A DNA stretch of 8,315 bases. Source: Calditrichota bacterium. Its GTDB lineage: Bacteria; Zhuqueibacterota; Zhuqueibacteria; Zhuqueibacterales; Geothermadaptataceae. A program made the position numbers and the translations under genes. Under the pieces are notes generated by a model that saw only the letters and a list, made by a program, of their open reading frames with translations, did not search any database and had not been told where the DNA came from. Of this stretch, positions 1 through 6,518 are shown one piece after another; position 1 is the stretch's first letter; every line of letters starts with the position of its first letter. The stretch is from assembly GCA_008501545.1 (NCBI GenBank), contig QQUM01000394.1, positions 1 to 8,315 on the forward strand. The letters run 5' to 3'.

Positions 1-1365
1 CGTCCAGCCCCCATTCAGGCAAGTCAACTTGTTTGCCGCCGGTCCGGTGACGAAAACTTTGCTTTGTTGTTTTAGCGGGAGCAGGTTGTCATTATTTTTC
101 AGCAGTGTTATCGATTCACGGGCTGCCTTCAGGGCTGTTTTTTGAAAATCTTCACTGGCAAAACCTGCAACAAGTGTTGTATCCGGATAGGGATTCTCAA
201 ACAAACCAAGTTTAAATTTTGCTGTCAGAATTCTGCCGACTGCGTCATCGATACGTGATTCGGGCACTGCGCCTTCCTTTACAAGGGCAACTAAATAGGT
301 ATAGAATGTGTAATCGAATGGAACCATACTCATATCGACACCGGCCATCACCGCCTGGCGCACCGCTTCTTTCGGTGTGACGGCGACTTTTTGGCGTTTG
401 TGCAAGCGAATGATATCTTCCCAATCGGAAACGATAAAACCTTCGAATCCCAGTTCGTTGCGCAGCAATTCAGTTAGATAATAATGGCTGCCATGTACCG
501 GAACACCATTAATTTCAGAGGAATTAACCATCAACGAATGCGCGCCAGCATCAACGCCGGCTTTAAAAATGGGAAGAAAGTGCTCTCGCAACATGCGTTC
601 AGGAATATATGCAGGAGTGCGGTCTTTTCCGGTAAGTGGAAAACTATAACCTAAATAGTGCTTAATACAGGCTGCAACTTTGTCCTTATCACCAATCGTG
701 TTATTTTCCCCTTCCAAACCTTTGACATAAGCATATCCCATTGCCGAGGCAAGAAAAGCATCTTCCCCAAATGTCTCCCACAAGCGTGACCAAACCGGCT
801 GTCTTCCTGCTCCAAGTACCGGATTAAAATTCCATGGAATACCCGATGCACGCGTTTCATACGCCGTAATTTTGGCTGATTTTTTAAGTAGTTCCGGATT
901 CCAGGTTGCCGCCATACTGATACTTTGCGGGAAAAGTGTGGCTCCAGTAGTATAATTTGCGCCATGTATAGCATCAATACCATAAATAATGGGGATTTGC
1001 AAGCGGGTTTGTTTTGTTGCAATATCCTGAATCTGGTTGATGATGTCGTGCCAGTTTCCCAGTGTATAAGCAGAATTATGCACGTTAAGGATGGAACCCA
1101 CATGATAATCAACGATTGCCTGCTGTAAATTATTGGCATCAAGTGCCTGCCAGCCACCATGAGGTTGCATGGTATCAGCAACGACTTTTATTGCAATCTG
1201 TGTCATCTGGCCAACTTTTTCCTCAAGCGTCATTTGTTCGATGAGATTGGAAACGCGTTTCTGCAATTCTGTGTTATTGGCTTGAGTCGATGCAGGTTGG
1301 AAAGCGGGAGCAGCACTGAACAAGAAGGATATACAAATAATTAAAGAAGACAAGAAAACACGCAT
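1..1365 (-). CDS. Secreted glycoside hydrolase family 3 beta-glucosidase-type enzyme, N-terminal part (runs off left edge)
   Basis: Open frame with 455 codons visible before the window edge. GH3 enzymes release terminal beta-D-glucosyl (or related) residues from oligosaccharides by a retaining mechanism. Numbered from the chosen start, residues 1-20 form a Sec-type signal peptide (Arg at 2, hydrophobic run, then Ala-Ala-Pro-Ala). The (beta/alpha)8 barrel follows: GIDAIHG at 129-135, FPQSI near 145-149, ETFGED near 197-202, KHY at 235-237, and the nucleophile motif SDW with Asp314. At about 414-426 the start of the second alpha/beta domain is seen (ARESITLLKN), and GGW closes the visible part. 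The acid/base glutamate expected in the second domain lies outside the window. An in-frame ATG at 1380 would add MGFFV. The 1365 start was preferred because it gives a more typical signal peptide; neither start has a clear Shine-Dalgarno. With the GH5 gene upstream it would complete breakdown of beta-glucan to monosaccharide. Exact substrate (glucose or xylose at the non-reducing end) cannot be told. Confidence 0.93.
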   Translation of the reverse strand, partial: MRVFLSSLIICISFLFSAAPAFQPASTQANNTELQKRVSNLIEQMTLEEKVGQMTQIAIKVVADTMQPHGGWQALDANNLQQAIVDYHVGSILNVHNSAYTLGNWHDIINQIQDIATKQTRLQIPIIYGIDAIHGANYTTGATLFPQSISMAATWNPELLKKSAKITAYETRASGIPWNFNPVLGAGRQPVWSRLWETFGEDAFLASAMGYAYVKGLEGENNTIGDKDKVAACIKHYLGYSFPLTGKDRTPAYIPERMLREHFLPIFKAGVDAGAHSLMVNSSEINGVPVHGSHYYLTELLRNELGFEGFIVSDWEDIIRLHKRQKVAVTPKEAVRQAVMAGVDMSMVPFDYTFYTYLVALVKEGAVPESRIDDAVGRILTAKFKLGLFENPYPDTTLVAGFASEDFQKTALKAARESITLLKNNDNLLPLKQQSKVFVTGPAANKLTCLNGGWT

Positions 1366-1428
1366 AACAAAAAAGCCCATCCATTTAAGGTTTATTTTGA
1401 CAGTATTTTCACTGAATGTCTACTAATT

Positions 1429-1444
1429 ATCAATTTTCAGGCCA
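1429..1444 (-). promoter_or_regulatory. Candidate sigma-54 (-24/-12) promoter for the GH3 gene
   Basis: On the minus strand the sequence is TGGCCTGAAAATTGAT. Compared with the sigma-54 consensus TGGCAC-N5-TTGC, it has TGGC at -24, TTG at the -12 element, and exactly the right spacing. The invariant GC of the -12 element reads GA, which is a real weakness. The predicted transcription start is near 1418, giving a leader of about 50 bases to the 1365 start. A sigma-54 activator is encoded in the same window, which makes the match more believable. Confidence 0.4.
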
Positions 1445-1542
1445 GAAAAAAAGTAACCGATTTAAATTACTTATTTTTCTTTATTTAAAACAATAGAAAA
1501 AGTGAAAATATTACGTTTGGTTATCAAAATAATAAGCTGTCA

Positions 1543-1557
1543 TTATCAATTTGATAA
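1543..1557. promoter_or_regulatory. 15-base palindrome TTATCAA-T-TTGATAA, candidate activator site
   Basis: Two perfect 7-base arms around a single T. The same TTATCAA half-site recurs in direct orientation at 1521-1527 (22 bases away, about two helical turns) and at 1427-1433, inside the putative -12 region. The palindrome is about 130 bases upstream of the predicted sigma-54 start, a usual distance for an enhancer-type site. The binding protein is unknown; the NtrC-type regulator at 5060-6514 is the obvious candidate. In AT-rich DNA such words occur by chance more often, so confidence is moderate. Confidence 0.45.
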
Positions 1558-1640
1558 GAACATCCAGGAAGTAGCCACATCGAAACCTCTATATTTTTGA
1601 ATAAAACAGGATGAATTGAGGAATGCATCGGTTTCATGAT

Positions 1641-3587
1641 TTACTGTTGCAGTTTCGCTATTTTTTGTAGAAAGGATTTTGCTGGTGTAAAATTCGGAAT
1701 ATCACGCAAAATACCCTTTAAAATGGAGATGGCCTGATCAACTTGATTTGCCTCATAGTAAAAGCCTGCAAGATGCCACCGGGCGTTCAGTCTTTCTTTT
1801 TGATTCAAATCGCGTTCCTTTAGCGCATTCAGCATACTTTGACTGGCATTCCTGTATTGTTTCTGTTTAAACTGCGCCATGGCAATCTGGTACCAAACCA
1901 TGCCACGCGCCGGTGAGTACTGTAACTCCTTTTTGAGGAAGATTTCGCGAGCACGCCACCGGCCTTCATATTCATAGGTCTTCGCCACACGGTTATAGGG
2001 ATAGGAATCTTCAGGTACGAAAACAGAGACGGCCAAATATTCCAGCCGTGCTTTTTCAAAGGCTTTTTGTTTGATAAATGCATCCGCCATTTTATAATGC
2101 GCCCTTGACCATATATTTTCTTCAAATAAATAATTGCGTGCTATTTCAGCCGCTTTGGGTTCACCATAAGCCTTATAGTCGTCAAAAGTCACATTTTTTT
2201 CTTCAAAAGGCCAACTGTTGACCATTTCAAAAATCTTCAACAGGCCAATATCCCAATCAAGATCGGTTACAAAATAAGGTTTGTCCTGTACGAAAAAAGT
2301 AGAGTCAAGGCCATTCAGCATGTTCAGGGATTGGATTTGCTCATAAAACGCCTTGGCCATCAAATAATACCCATTCGGATTTGGGTGCAGATGATTGCAA
2401 ATCAGATCATCCCCGATGAGCCCATGTTGTGCATGCGCAGCAAATCGAGTTTGCATGTCGATAAAAGATGCGTTGGTTTCACTCGCCAATGTTTTGATGA
2501 TAAGGTTTGCATCTTCAGCAGCGCGGAAGCGAACCTGGTCGCGATCTTTTGCTTCGGTCAATGCCTGCAACGCCTGCACAGAATCCCCGAGTCCAATATA
2601 ACTTTTCCCCAGGTTGAACCAGAGGCCGGCGTCACTTGCATCCGTTCCCAGCAATTGCCGGTATGCTTCGGCACTTGCTGTATAATTCTTTGCATTAAAC
2701 AGGCTGTATGCTATGGCAAGCCCATCACCCGTATTCGCACCTGCCCTCTTTATATTTGCACTGAACGGTTTCAAGTCCCTGATATTCGACACGAGATTGC
2801 TCATGATAACCGGTTCTTTTGCACGGCAACAGCTGTTCAGAATAATTTCCAGATTATTGGAAAAAACCTGCATTGTTTTCTGATAATTTTCAGAACGCCA
2901 TGCAATTTGCTGATCCTGCACAACAGCGGCCATCAGGGAAAGATTTTTTTTCTTCGGTGTGGATTCGCTGATTGAAAACAGAGAAACTATGCTTTGCAAA
3001 AATTGTATAGTGTGCAATTTTTGCAATTTCAGATAAAAACGAATAAATTGATCGCTTCCCGGCAAAGCGAAAGAAGACGCACTGCCGTAAGCTCCATAAA
3101 ACTCATTGTGTCCCATATAAACCAGAATCAAATCAGGCTGTAATTCGAGAACATCCGGAAGCAAATCGAGAACCGTATAACTGTTTACTGCAGAAATGCC
3201 GAGATTGATAACTTCAAACCGGTAGCGGGGATAGCTGTTTTGCAGAAGATAGCGCAGCTGCTGAGGAAAAGAGACCTGGCAATCAAACGGGAATCCGGCC
3301 GTGGTGGAGCCGCCAAGGCAAAAGATACGGAATGTAGATGCGGTTTTATGTGCATTGAATGTCTCCGGGGCTGCCGCAGGAACATTTACCTTGTTTGGAT
3401 CAAAATATCTTCGCGCAATATTTTGATTTATCTGGTAAACTTCTTTTCCATTTTTATGCGTCTTTACAACAAGCGGCTCCTGCTGATATCCACCAAAAAT
3501 ACGCAGCCCGATTTCCAGCAAAACAAAAAAAAGAACCGGCACCAGCAGCATGATAATCGTAAAAACCGTGTTTTTTGCTTTTGTCAT
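1641..3587 (-). CDS. Membrane-anchored SGNH/GDSL hydrolase with internal and C-terminal TPR repeats
   Basis: 648 residues. Residues 8-30 form one hydrophobic segment after a Lys-containing N-terminus (uncleaved anchor, rest outside the cytoplasm). The SGNH hydrolase blocks follow in order: LGGSTT at 91-96 with the putative nucleophile Ser94, NLGISAVNS at 128-136 (oxyanion Gly130), GHNEFYG at 159-165 (oxyanion Asn161), and HLHPNPNGY at 399-407 with catalytic His401. TPR-like helices (about 285-345) sit between blocks III and V, and more TPRs fill about 485-645. The Asp normally three residues before the catalytic His is Asn398. SGNH enzymes are usually esterases or lipases, and some deacetylate carbohydrates; an acetyl-esterase role on a decorated polysaccharide fits the flanking glycosidases but is inference. 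It may instead act on an envelope glycan. The start follows GAAAG at short distance, a weak ribosome site. It lies 301 bases after the GH5 gene, so it may be separately transcribed. Confidence 0.85.
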   Translation of the reverse strand: MTKAKNTVFTIIMLLVPVLFFVLLEIGLRIFGGYQQEPLVVKTHKNGKEVYQINQNIARRYFDPNKVNVPAAAPETFNAHKTASTFRIFCLGGSTTAGFPFDCQVSFPQQLRYLLQNSYPRYRFEVINLGISAVNSYTVLDLLPDVLELQPDLILVYMGHNEFYGAYGSASSFALPGSDQFIRFYLKLQKLHTIQFLQSIVSLFSISESTPKKKNLSLMAAVVQDQQIAWRSENYQKTMQVFSNNLEIILNSCCRAKEPVIMSNLVSNIRDLKPFSANIKRAGANTGDGLAIAYSLFNAKNYTASAEAYRQLLGTDASDAGLWFNLGKSYIGLGDSVQALQALTEAKDRDQVRFRAAEDANLIIKTLASETNASFIDMQTRFAAHAQHGLIGDDLICNHLHPNPNGYYLMAKAFYEQIQSLNMLNGLDSTFFVQDKPYFVTDLDWDIGLLKIFEMVNSWPFEEKNVTFDDYKAYGEPKAAEIARNYLFEENIWSRAHYKMADAFIKQKAFEKARLEYLAVSVFVPEDSYPYNRVAKTYEYEGRWRAREIFLKKELQYSPARGMVWYQIAMAQFKQKQYRNASQSMLNALKERDLNQKERLNARWHLAGFYYEANQVDQAISILKGILRDIPNFTPAKSFLQKIAKLQQ

Positions 3588-3620
3588 ATCTTTCGAGTAT
3601 TTAAAATTTTGAATTCTTCA

Positions 3621-3648
3621 GGCTGTAGGTTATAGGTATTAGCTGTTT
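3621..3648 (+). repeat. Short GG-N5 heptamer array, plus-strand orientation
   Basis: Read on the plus strand, consecutive 7-base units are GGCTGTA, GGTTATA and GGTATTA, then a degenerate GCTGTTT. The first two units resemble units of the longer minus-strand array at 3820-3875 (GGTTGTA, GGCTATT), so the two arrays form an imperfect inverted repeat around the intergenic region. Confidence 0.5.
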
Positions 3649-3661
3649 GTAAAAATTTTGT

Positions 3662-3690
3662 CCACGAATTACACGAATTTACACTAATTT
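3662..3690. repeat. Decamer tandem repeat (ACACGAATTT-like, three units)
   Basis: Three adjacent units, CCACGAATT, ACACGAATTT and ACACTAATTT, give a 10-base period close to one helical turn. From memory, similar CACGAATTACACGAATT words occur in intergenic DNA of several environmental bacterial phyla. No function is known to me. Confidence 0.5.
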
Positions 3691-3819
3691 TTTTGACCAA
3701 TCAAACTTGGTTGAAAAATAATCATTCGCAATATTAGTATGATTCGTAGACAAGATTCTATTTGCATTTTTTTAAACATGCTGAGTTAACCGAATAATCA
3801 GAGTTATAGATGTAAAACA

Positions 3820-3875
3820 AGTCACCTTCTCCCAATAGCCAATAGCCAATAGCCTACAACCAACACCCTGCAACC
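3820..3875 (-). repeat. GG-N5 heptamer array of eight units, minus-strand orientation
   Basis: Read on the minus strand from 3875, eight consecutive 7-base units each begin with GG. Three identical GGCTATT units (3854-3834) form the core. They are flanked by GGTTGCA, GGGTGTT and GGTTGTA on one side and GGGAGAA and GGTGACT on the other. The array begins 13 bases after the GH5 stop codon, so it would lie in that gene's 3' untranslated RNA. The strict GG period survives although the other five bases vary. Confidence 0.65.
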
Positions 3876-3888
3876 TCATCAAACCACA

Positions 3889-4989
3889 TCAATTTGCTGG
3901 AATAAGTGCATTGAGAAGTGGATAATTCCAATCGTCTGTGCTCATATTGTACGCACCGAATCCGGAAATAAATTCCCAATAATGCCAACTCATTTTGTTC
4001 GCTTCTGCCGTTCTTGCAACGAAGGCCGTCCAGTTGGCTCGCGAGCTCATTGCGGCTTTGCTGTACGCACCAAACTCGCCGACATTCAGCGGCCGGTTGT
4101 TTGCGTTTGCCCAATTAACAGCATGAGAAAAGTCATTTATAACCGCTTGTTTTTCTGAGTCTGTGCCAAGCCATTGTGTACCAAGCCAGGCGTCTGAATT
4201 GTTCACCCATTCTGCGCCCTGGTGGGTAAATTCAAATGGGTTGTAATAATGAAATGAGACAATGATATTCGTATCATCATCCGGCAATTGCAATGCGCTC
4301 AACCCATGCAATCCGCCCCATTCCGCCGTACCGACAATTAAAGTTCTCCCTGGATTTGTTTCCCGAATGAGCGCAATTGCCTCGGCCAGATATTGATTCC
4401 AAAGTTCTGACGTAAGTGCGTCATTTGGCTCATTCAAGATTTCAAAAAACAAGTCTCCTGAATAATTTTGGTAATGCGCCGCTAATTCTGCCCAAATTGC
4501 CAAAAACCGGGCTTTCTGTCCGGCAGGGTCCTGCATTATTTCTTCAAAATGGTGGATATTGATGATTACGGCTAAATTCTGTGAGAATGCCTGGTCAATT
4601 GCCCAATCGACACGCTTCAAAAATCGTGTATCAATGCTGTAAGGAAATGTCGCTGTGGTATGCGCAGACCAGCGGATGGGAATACGAACCGAGTTGAATC
4701 CAGCCTGTTTAATGAGACTAAAAAAATCTGCCTGCAGCACAACACCCCAATCGCCTTCATTGGGTGCTTCGAGTGCATTGCCTAAGTTTATCCCTCTGCC
4801 AAGTTTTTGATTTTGCTCAAAAACATCGAGGTTTGCGGGGGGCTGCATCTCATCCGGTCCGGTTGGGTTTTCTGAGCAGCTATTTTGTATTCCGGCAATC
4901 ACAAAAAGCAGAAGCACGAAATAACGGCTTTTGTGTACGCCAGCTAATTTGATTTTTCCACGATTCCGATTTTTTGTCCTTGAAAGCAT
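3889..4989 (-). CDS. GH5 endo-beta-glucanase (cellulase/mannanase), probable lipoprotein, Thermotoga Cel5A-like (GH5_25 type)
   Basis: 366 residues. GH5 enzymes hydrolyse internal beta-1,4 bonds in glucans or mannans with retention. A basic N-terminus and a hydrophobic stretch (23-34) lead to Cys38 followed by Ser-Glu-Asn-Pro-Thr-Gly-Pro, a loose lipobox with a short flexible linker, suggesting an envelope-anchored enzyme. The catalytic domain spans about 55-364: GRGINLGNALE at 64-74, VRIPIRW at 101-107, the His pair 146-147, ILNEP with acid/base Glu187, HYYNPFEF near 247-254, GEFGAY with nucleophile Glu305, and the substrate-platform Trp in HYWEF near 338. Loop sequences such as EAPNEGDWGVV and FTHQGAEWV closely resemble, from memory, Thermotoga maritima Cel5A, which acts on both glucan and mannan; this suggests subfamily 25. 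The domain appears complete and has no binding module. It starts 70 bases after the sigma-54 regulator gene, directly downstream of a dyad, so it may be read through from the regulator operon or controlled at that dyad. Confidence 0.93.
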   Translation of the reverse strand: MLSRTKNRNRGKIKLAGVHKSRYFVLLLFVIAGIQNSCSENPTGPDEMQPPANLDVFEQNQKLGRGINLGNALEAPNEGDWGVVLQADFFSLIKQAGFNSVRIPIRWSAHTTATFPYSIDTRFLKRVDWAIDQAFSQNLAVIINIHHFEEIMQDPAGQKARFLAIWAELAAHYQNYSGDLFFEILNEPNDALTSELWNQYLAEAIALIRETNPGRTLIVGTAEWGGLHGLSALQLPDDDTNIIVSFHYYNPFEFTHQGAEWVNNSDAWLGTQWLGTDSEKQAVINDFSHAVNWANANNRPLNVGEFGAYSKAAMSSRANWTAFVARTAEANKMSWHYWEFISGFGAYNMSTDDWNYPLLNALIPAN

Positions 4990-5024
4990 ATGATCAATTC
5001 CAAATTATTCATTGTTTGCATGTT

Positions 5025-5058
5025 ATTGGTCTGTGCAACCCGGGTTGGAAATGCCAAT
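5025..5058. promoter_or_regulatory. 34-base interrupted dyad between regulator and GH5 gene
   Basis: The perfect 12-base palindrome CAACCCGGGTTG (5036-5047) is flanked at equal six-base spacing by ATTGG (5025-5029) and CCAAT (5054-5058), all sharing one centre. It begins directly after the regulator stop codon and its centre lies about 52 bases before the GH5 ATG. No T run follows on the minus strand, so it is not a standard intrinsic terminator. It could be an operator (central CG as in many LacI-type sites) or an RNA hairpin that tunes read-through or mRNA stability. Confidence 0.5.
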
Positions 5059-5059
5059 T

Positions 5060-6514
5060 CTATTTTAGTCCCAATTTTTTACACATACGGTGGTAATTCG
5101 AGGGCGCTAATCCTAGTTGACGGGCTGCATCTGCATCAGATGACGTGTTTTCACGTACAAAGCGAAAATACTTTTCCTGGATTTCCAGCTCGAGTTCGCG
5201 CCAGGGCTTAATCCTGTCTTTGTGCCAGCTTGCAATTGCAGGTTCTCCCCATTCACCTTGCGTCATATCCTGGAAACCAAGCGCTGTGCGTATTGCCGCT
5301 AAATCAATTCTTCGTGATCTGCCAAAGAGCAGCCGCTGTGCGACATTTTGTAATTCCCGCACATTACCCGGCCATCCGTATTGGACCAGGCTTTCCATGG
5401 CATCGTCATCTATTTCGGGTGGCGTCAGATTCATCGACTGGCCGTACAGCCAGAGAAAGTGATGCATCAGGCGCGGAATATCGTCCTTCCGTTTCGTCAA
5501 TGGCGGCACGACCAGGGAAACGACATTAAGTCGATAGTAGAGGTCCTGACGGAATCTTTTCTCCCGCACTTCTTCATGTAAATTTTTATTGGTTGCGGCG
5601 ATAATACGCACATTTACTTTTATTTTTTCAGCACGGCCAATTTTATCGATTTCACCTTCCTGAATAACACGCAGCAGTTTTGATTGGACAGCCAGGGGCA
5701 ATTCCGCAATTTCATCAAGGAAAATAGTGCCGCCGTTTGCAATTTCGAACAGGCCATCTTTTCCGTCGGCTGCACCGGTAAAAGAACCTTTTTCAAACCC
5801 GAACAATTCACTTTCAACGAGATGATCCGGCAGGCTGCCACAGTTGATGGGTATAAAATTTTCTGTGCTGCGCAGACTTTTATAATGCATATTTGCAGCA
5901 ACCAACTCTTTCCCTGTACCCGATGGCCCAAGAACCAGTACGTTAGCGTCGGTCACTGCATAGTTTTCAATTTGCAGCCGAAGTTGCCGCATGGCTGATG
6001 AATCGCCGATGATTTTTTTTTCATGCAGCAGATTTTCAATATTTTTTTGAAGTTTACTATCAGCATGCTGACGTGCTTTGTAGAGCCGTTTGCGTTCAAA
6101 GGCATTTAAAATATTCAGAATGAAATCTGTCGGCTGGTAGATATATTCTTCAATATCACCTGGGTACTTGGTGCAATACCAGATTGCGCCGGCATCGAGC
6201 AAATTGTTTGCGAAATCAAAGTCTGTCATGTTCATGGTCATTTTGGTGATAACAATAATCTGCAGTGCCGGATCTATGTTTTTAATTTCGCGAATCAACT
6301 TTTCGCCACGCAAGCCACCGGAAATTTGAAAATCCATAATGATCACATCGTATGACGTGCCGTTGCGTAAGCGTTGCAGCGCCGACAAGCCGTCGGAAAC
6401 GACATCTTTGATCACAAGTTTTTCTTTGAATGGATTCAGTGTATTCCGAACTCTGCGTACGTCGTAGTCTTCATCTTCGATAAGCAAAATTCTGATTTTT
6501 TTAATTTTAAGCAT
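5060..6514 (-). CDS. Sigma-54-dependent response regulator, NtrC family
   Basis: 484 residues, three-domain NtrC layout. The receiver (about 7-140) has the acidic pair Glu13/Asp14, phospho-acceptor Asp61 in IIMDF, Thr90 and Lys116, so it looks functional. A linker helix (140-165) leads to the AAA+ domain (about 168-400). This has Walker A GPSGTGKE at 196-203, the sigma-54 contact loop GSFTGA at 243-248 (Ser for the usual Ala, a known tolerated variant), Walker B GGTIFLDE at 261-268, sensor I ATN at 307-309, putative arginine fingers Arg322/Arg328, and sensor II WPGNVREL at 381-388. A FIS-type helix-turn-helix occupies about 459-481. Such proteins hydrolyse ATP to open sigma-54 promoters from upstream sites. 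The gene follows the kinase stop by 4 bases, so the two are almost certainly a cognate pair. Likely targets, by inference, are the nearby glycosidase genes; the sigma-54-like promoter before the GH3 gene fits this. Confidence 0.95.
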   Translation of the reverse strand: MLKIKKIRILLIEDEDYDVRRVRNTLNPFKEKLVIKDVVSDGLSALQRLRNGTSYDVIIMDFQISGGLRGEKLIREIKNIDPALQIIVITKMTMNMTDFDFANNLLDAGAIWYCTKYPGDIEEYIYQPTDFILNILNAFERKRLYKARQHADSKLQKNIENLLHEKKIIGDSSAMRQLRLQIENYAVTDANVLVLGPSGTGKELVAANMHYKSLRSTENFIPINCGSLPDHLVESELFGFEKGSFTGAADGKDGLFEIANGGTIFLDEIAELPLAVQSKLLRVIQEGEIDKIGRAEKIKVNVRIIAATNKNLHEEVREKRFRQDLYYRLNVVSLVVPPLTKRKDDIPRLMHHFLWLYGQSMNLTPPEIDDDAMESLVQYGWPGNVRELQNVAQRLLFGRSRRIDLAAIRTALGFQDMTQGEWGEPAIASWHKDRIKPWRELELEIQEKYFRFVRENTSSDADAARQLGLAPSNYHRMCKKLGLK

Positions 6515-6518
6515 AGTT

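Larger units (their letters stand above)
1366..1640. other. AT-rich intergenic regulatory region before the GH3 gene
   Basis: About 275 bases without a convincing coding frame, noticeably more AT-rich than the neighbouring genes. It separates the SGNH gene stop (1641) from the GH3 start, so the GH3 gene probably has its own promoter. It holds the sigma-54-like promoter at 1429-1444 and the TTATCAA box cluster described separately. No terminator-like GC-rich hairpin followed by a T run was seen after the SGNH gene. Confidence 0.6.
3588..3888. other. Gene-free, repeat-rich intergenic region between GH5 and SGNH genes
   Basis: 301 bases with no credible gene. It contains a GG-N5 heptamer array near each end in opposite orientations (3820-3875 minus, 3621-3648 plus) and a decamer repeat at 3662-3690. 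A weak sigma-70-like pair on the minus strand (TTGATT at 3704-3699, TAAATT at 3681-3676, spacing 17) could serve the SGNH gene, but each hexamer matches at only 4 of 6 positions and the second lies inside the decamer repeat. No classical terminator for the GH5 gene is visible. Confidence 0.55.

Noticed and set aside
651..1181. 176-codon open frame on the minus strand
   Set aside because: It is an alternative frame of the GH3 gene, which has the real motifs (GIDAIHG, KHY, SDW) in another frame.
1563..1578. TGGCTACTTCCTGGAT on the minus strand as a second sigma-54 promoter
   Set aside because: The -24 part fits, but the -12 part lacks TTGC at the right spacing and it is far from the GH3 start.
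2331..2975. 214-codon open frame on the plus strand
   Set aside because: It lies antisense inside the SGNH hydrolase gene, whose family motifs are clear. Its translation is Cys- and Ile-rich with no domain pattern.
3832..3854. CRISPR-like repeat reading of the CCAATAG copies
   Set aside because: The units are 7 bases and directly adjacent, with no spacers, so this is a short tandem repeat.
5036..5058. Sigma-54 promoter before GH5 (TTGGCA followed by TTGCA)
   Set aside because: The GG to GC spacing is several bases too long, so the two elements cannot form one -24/-12 promoter.
4990..5211. 73-codon plus-strand frame with a signal-peptide-like start
   Set aside because: The hydrophobic start is tempting, but the frame overlaps the well-supported end of the regulator gene, has no ribosome site, and the rest has no protein-like character.
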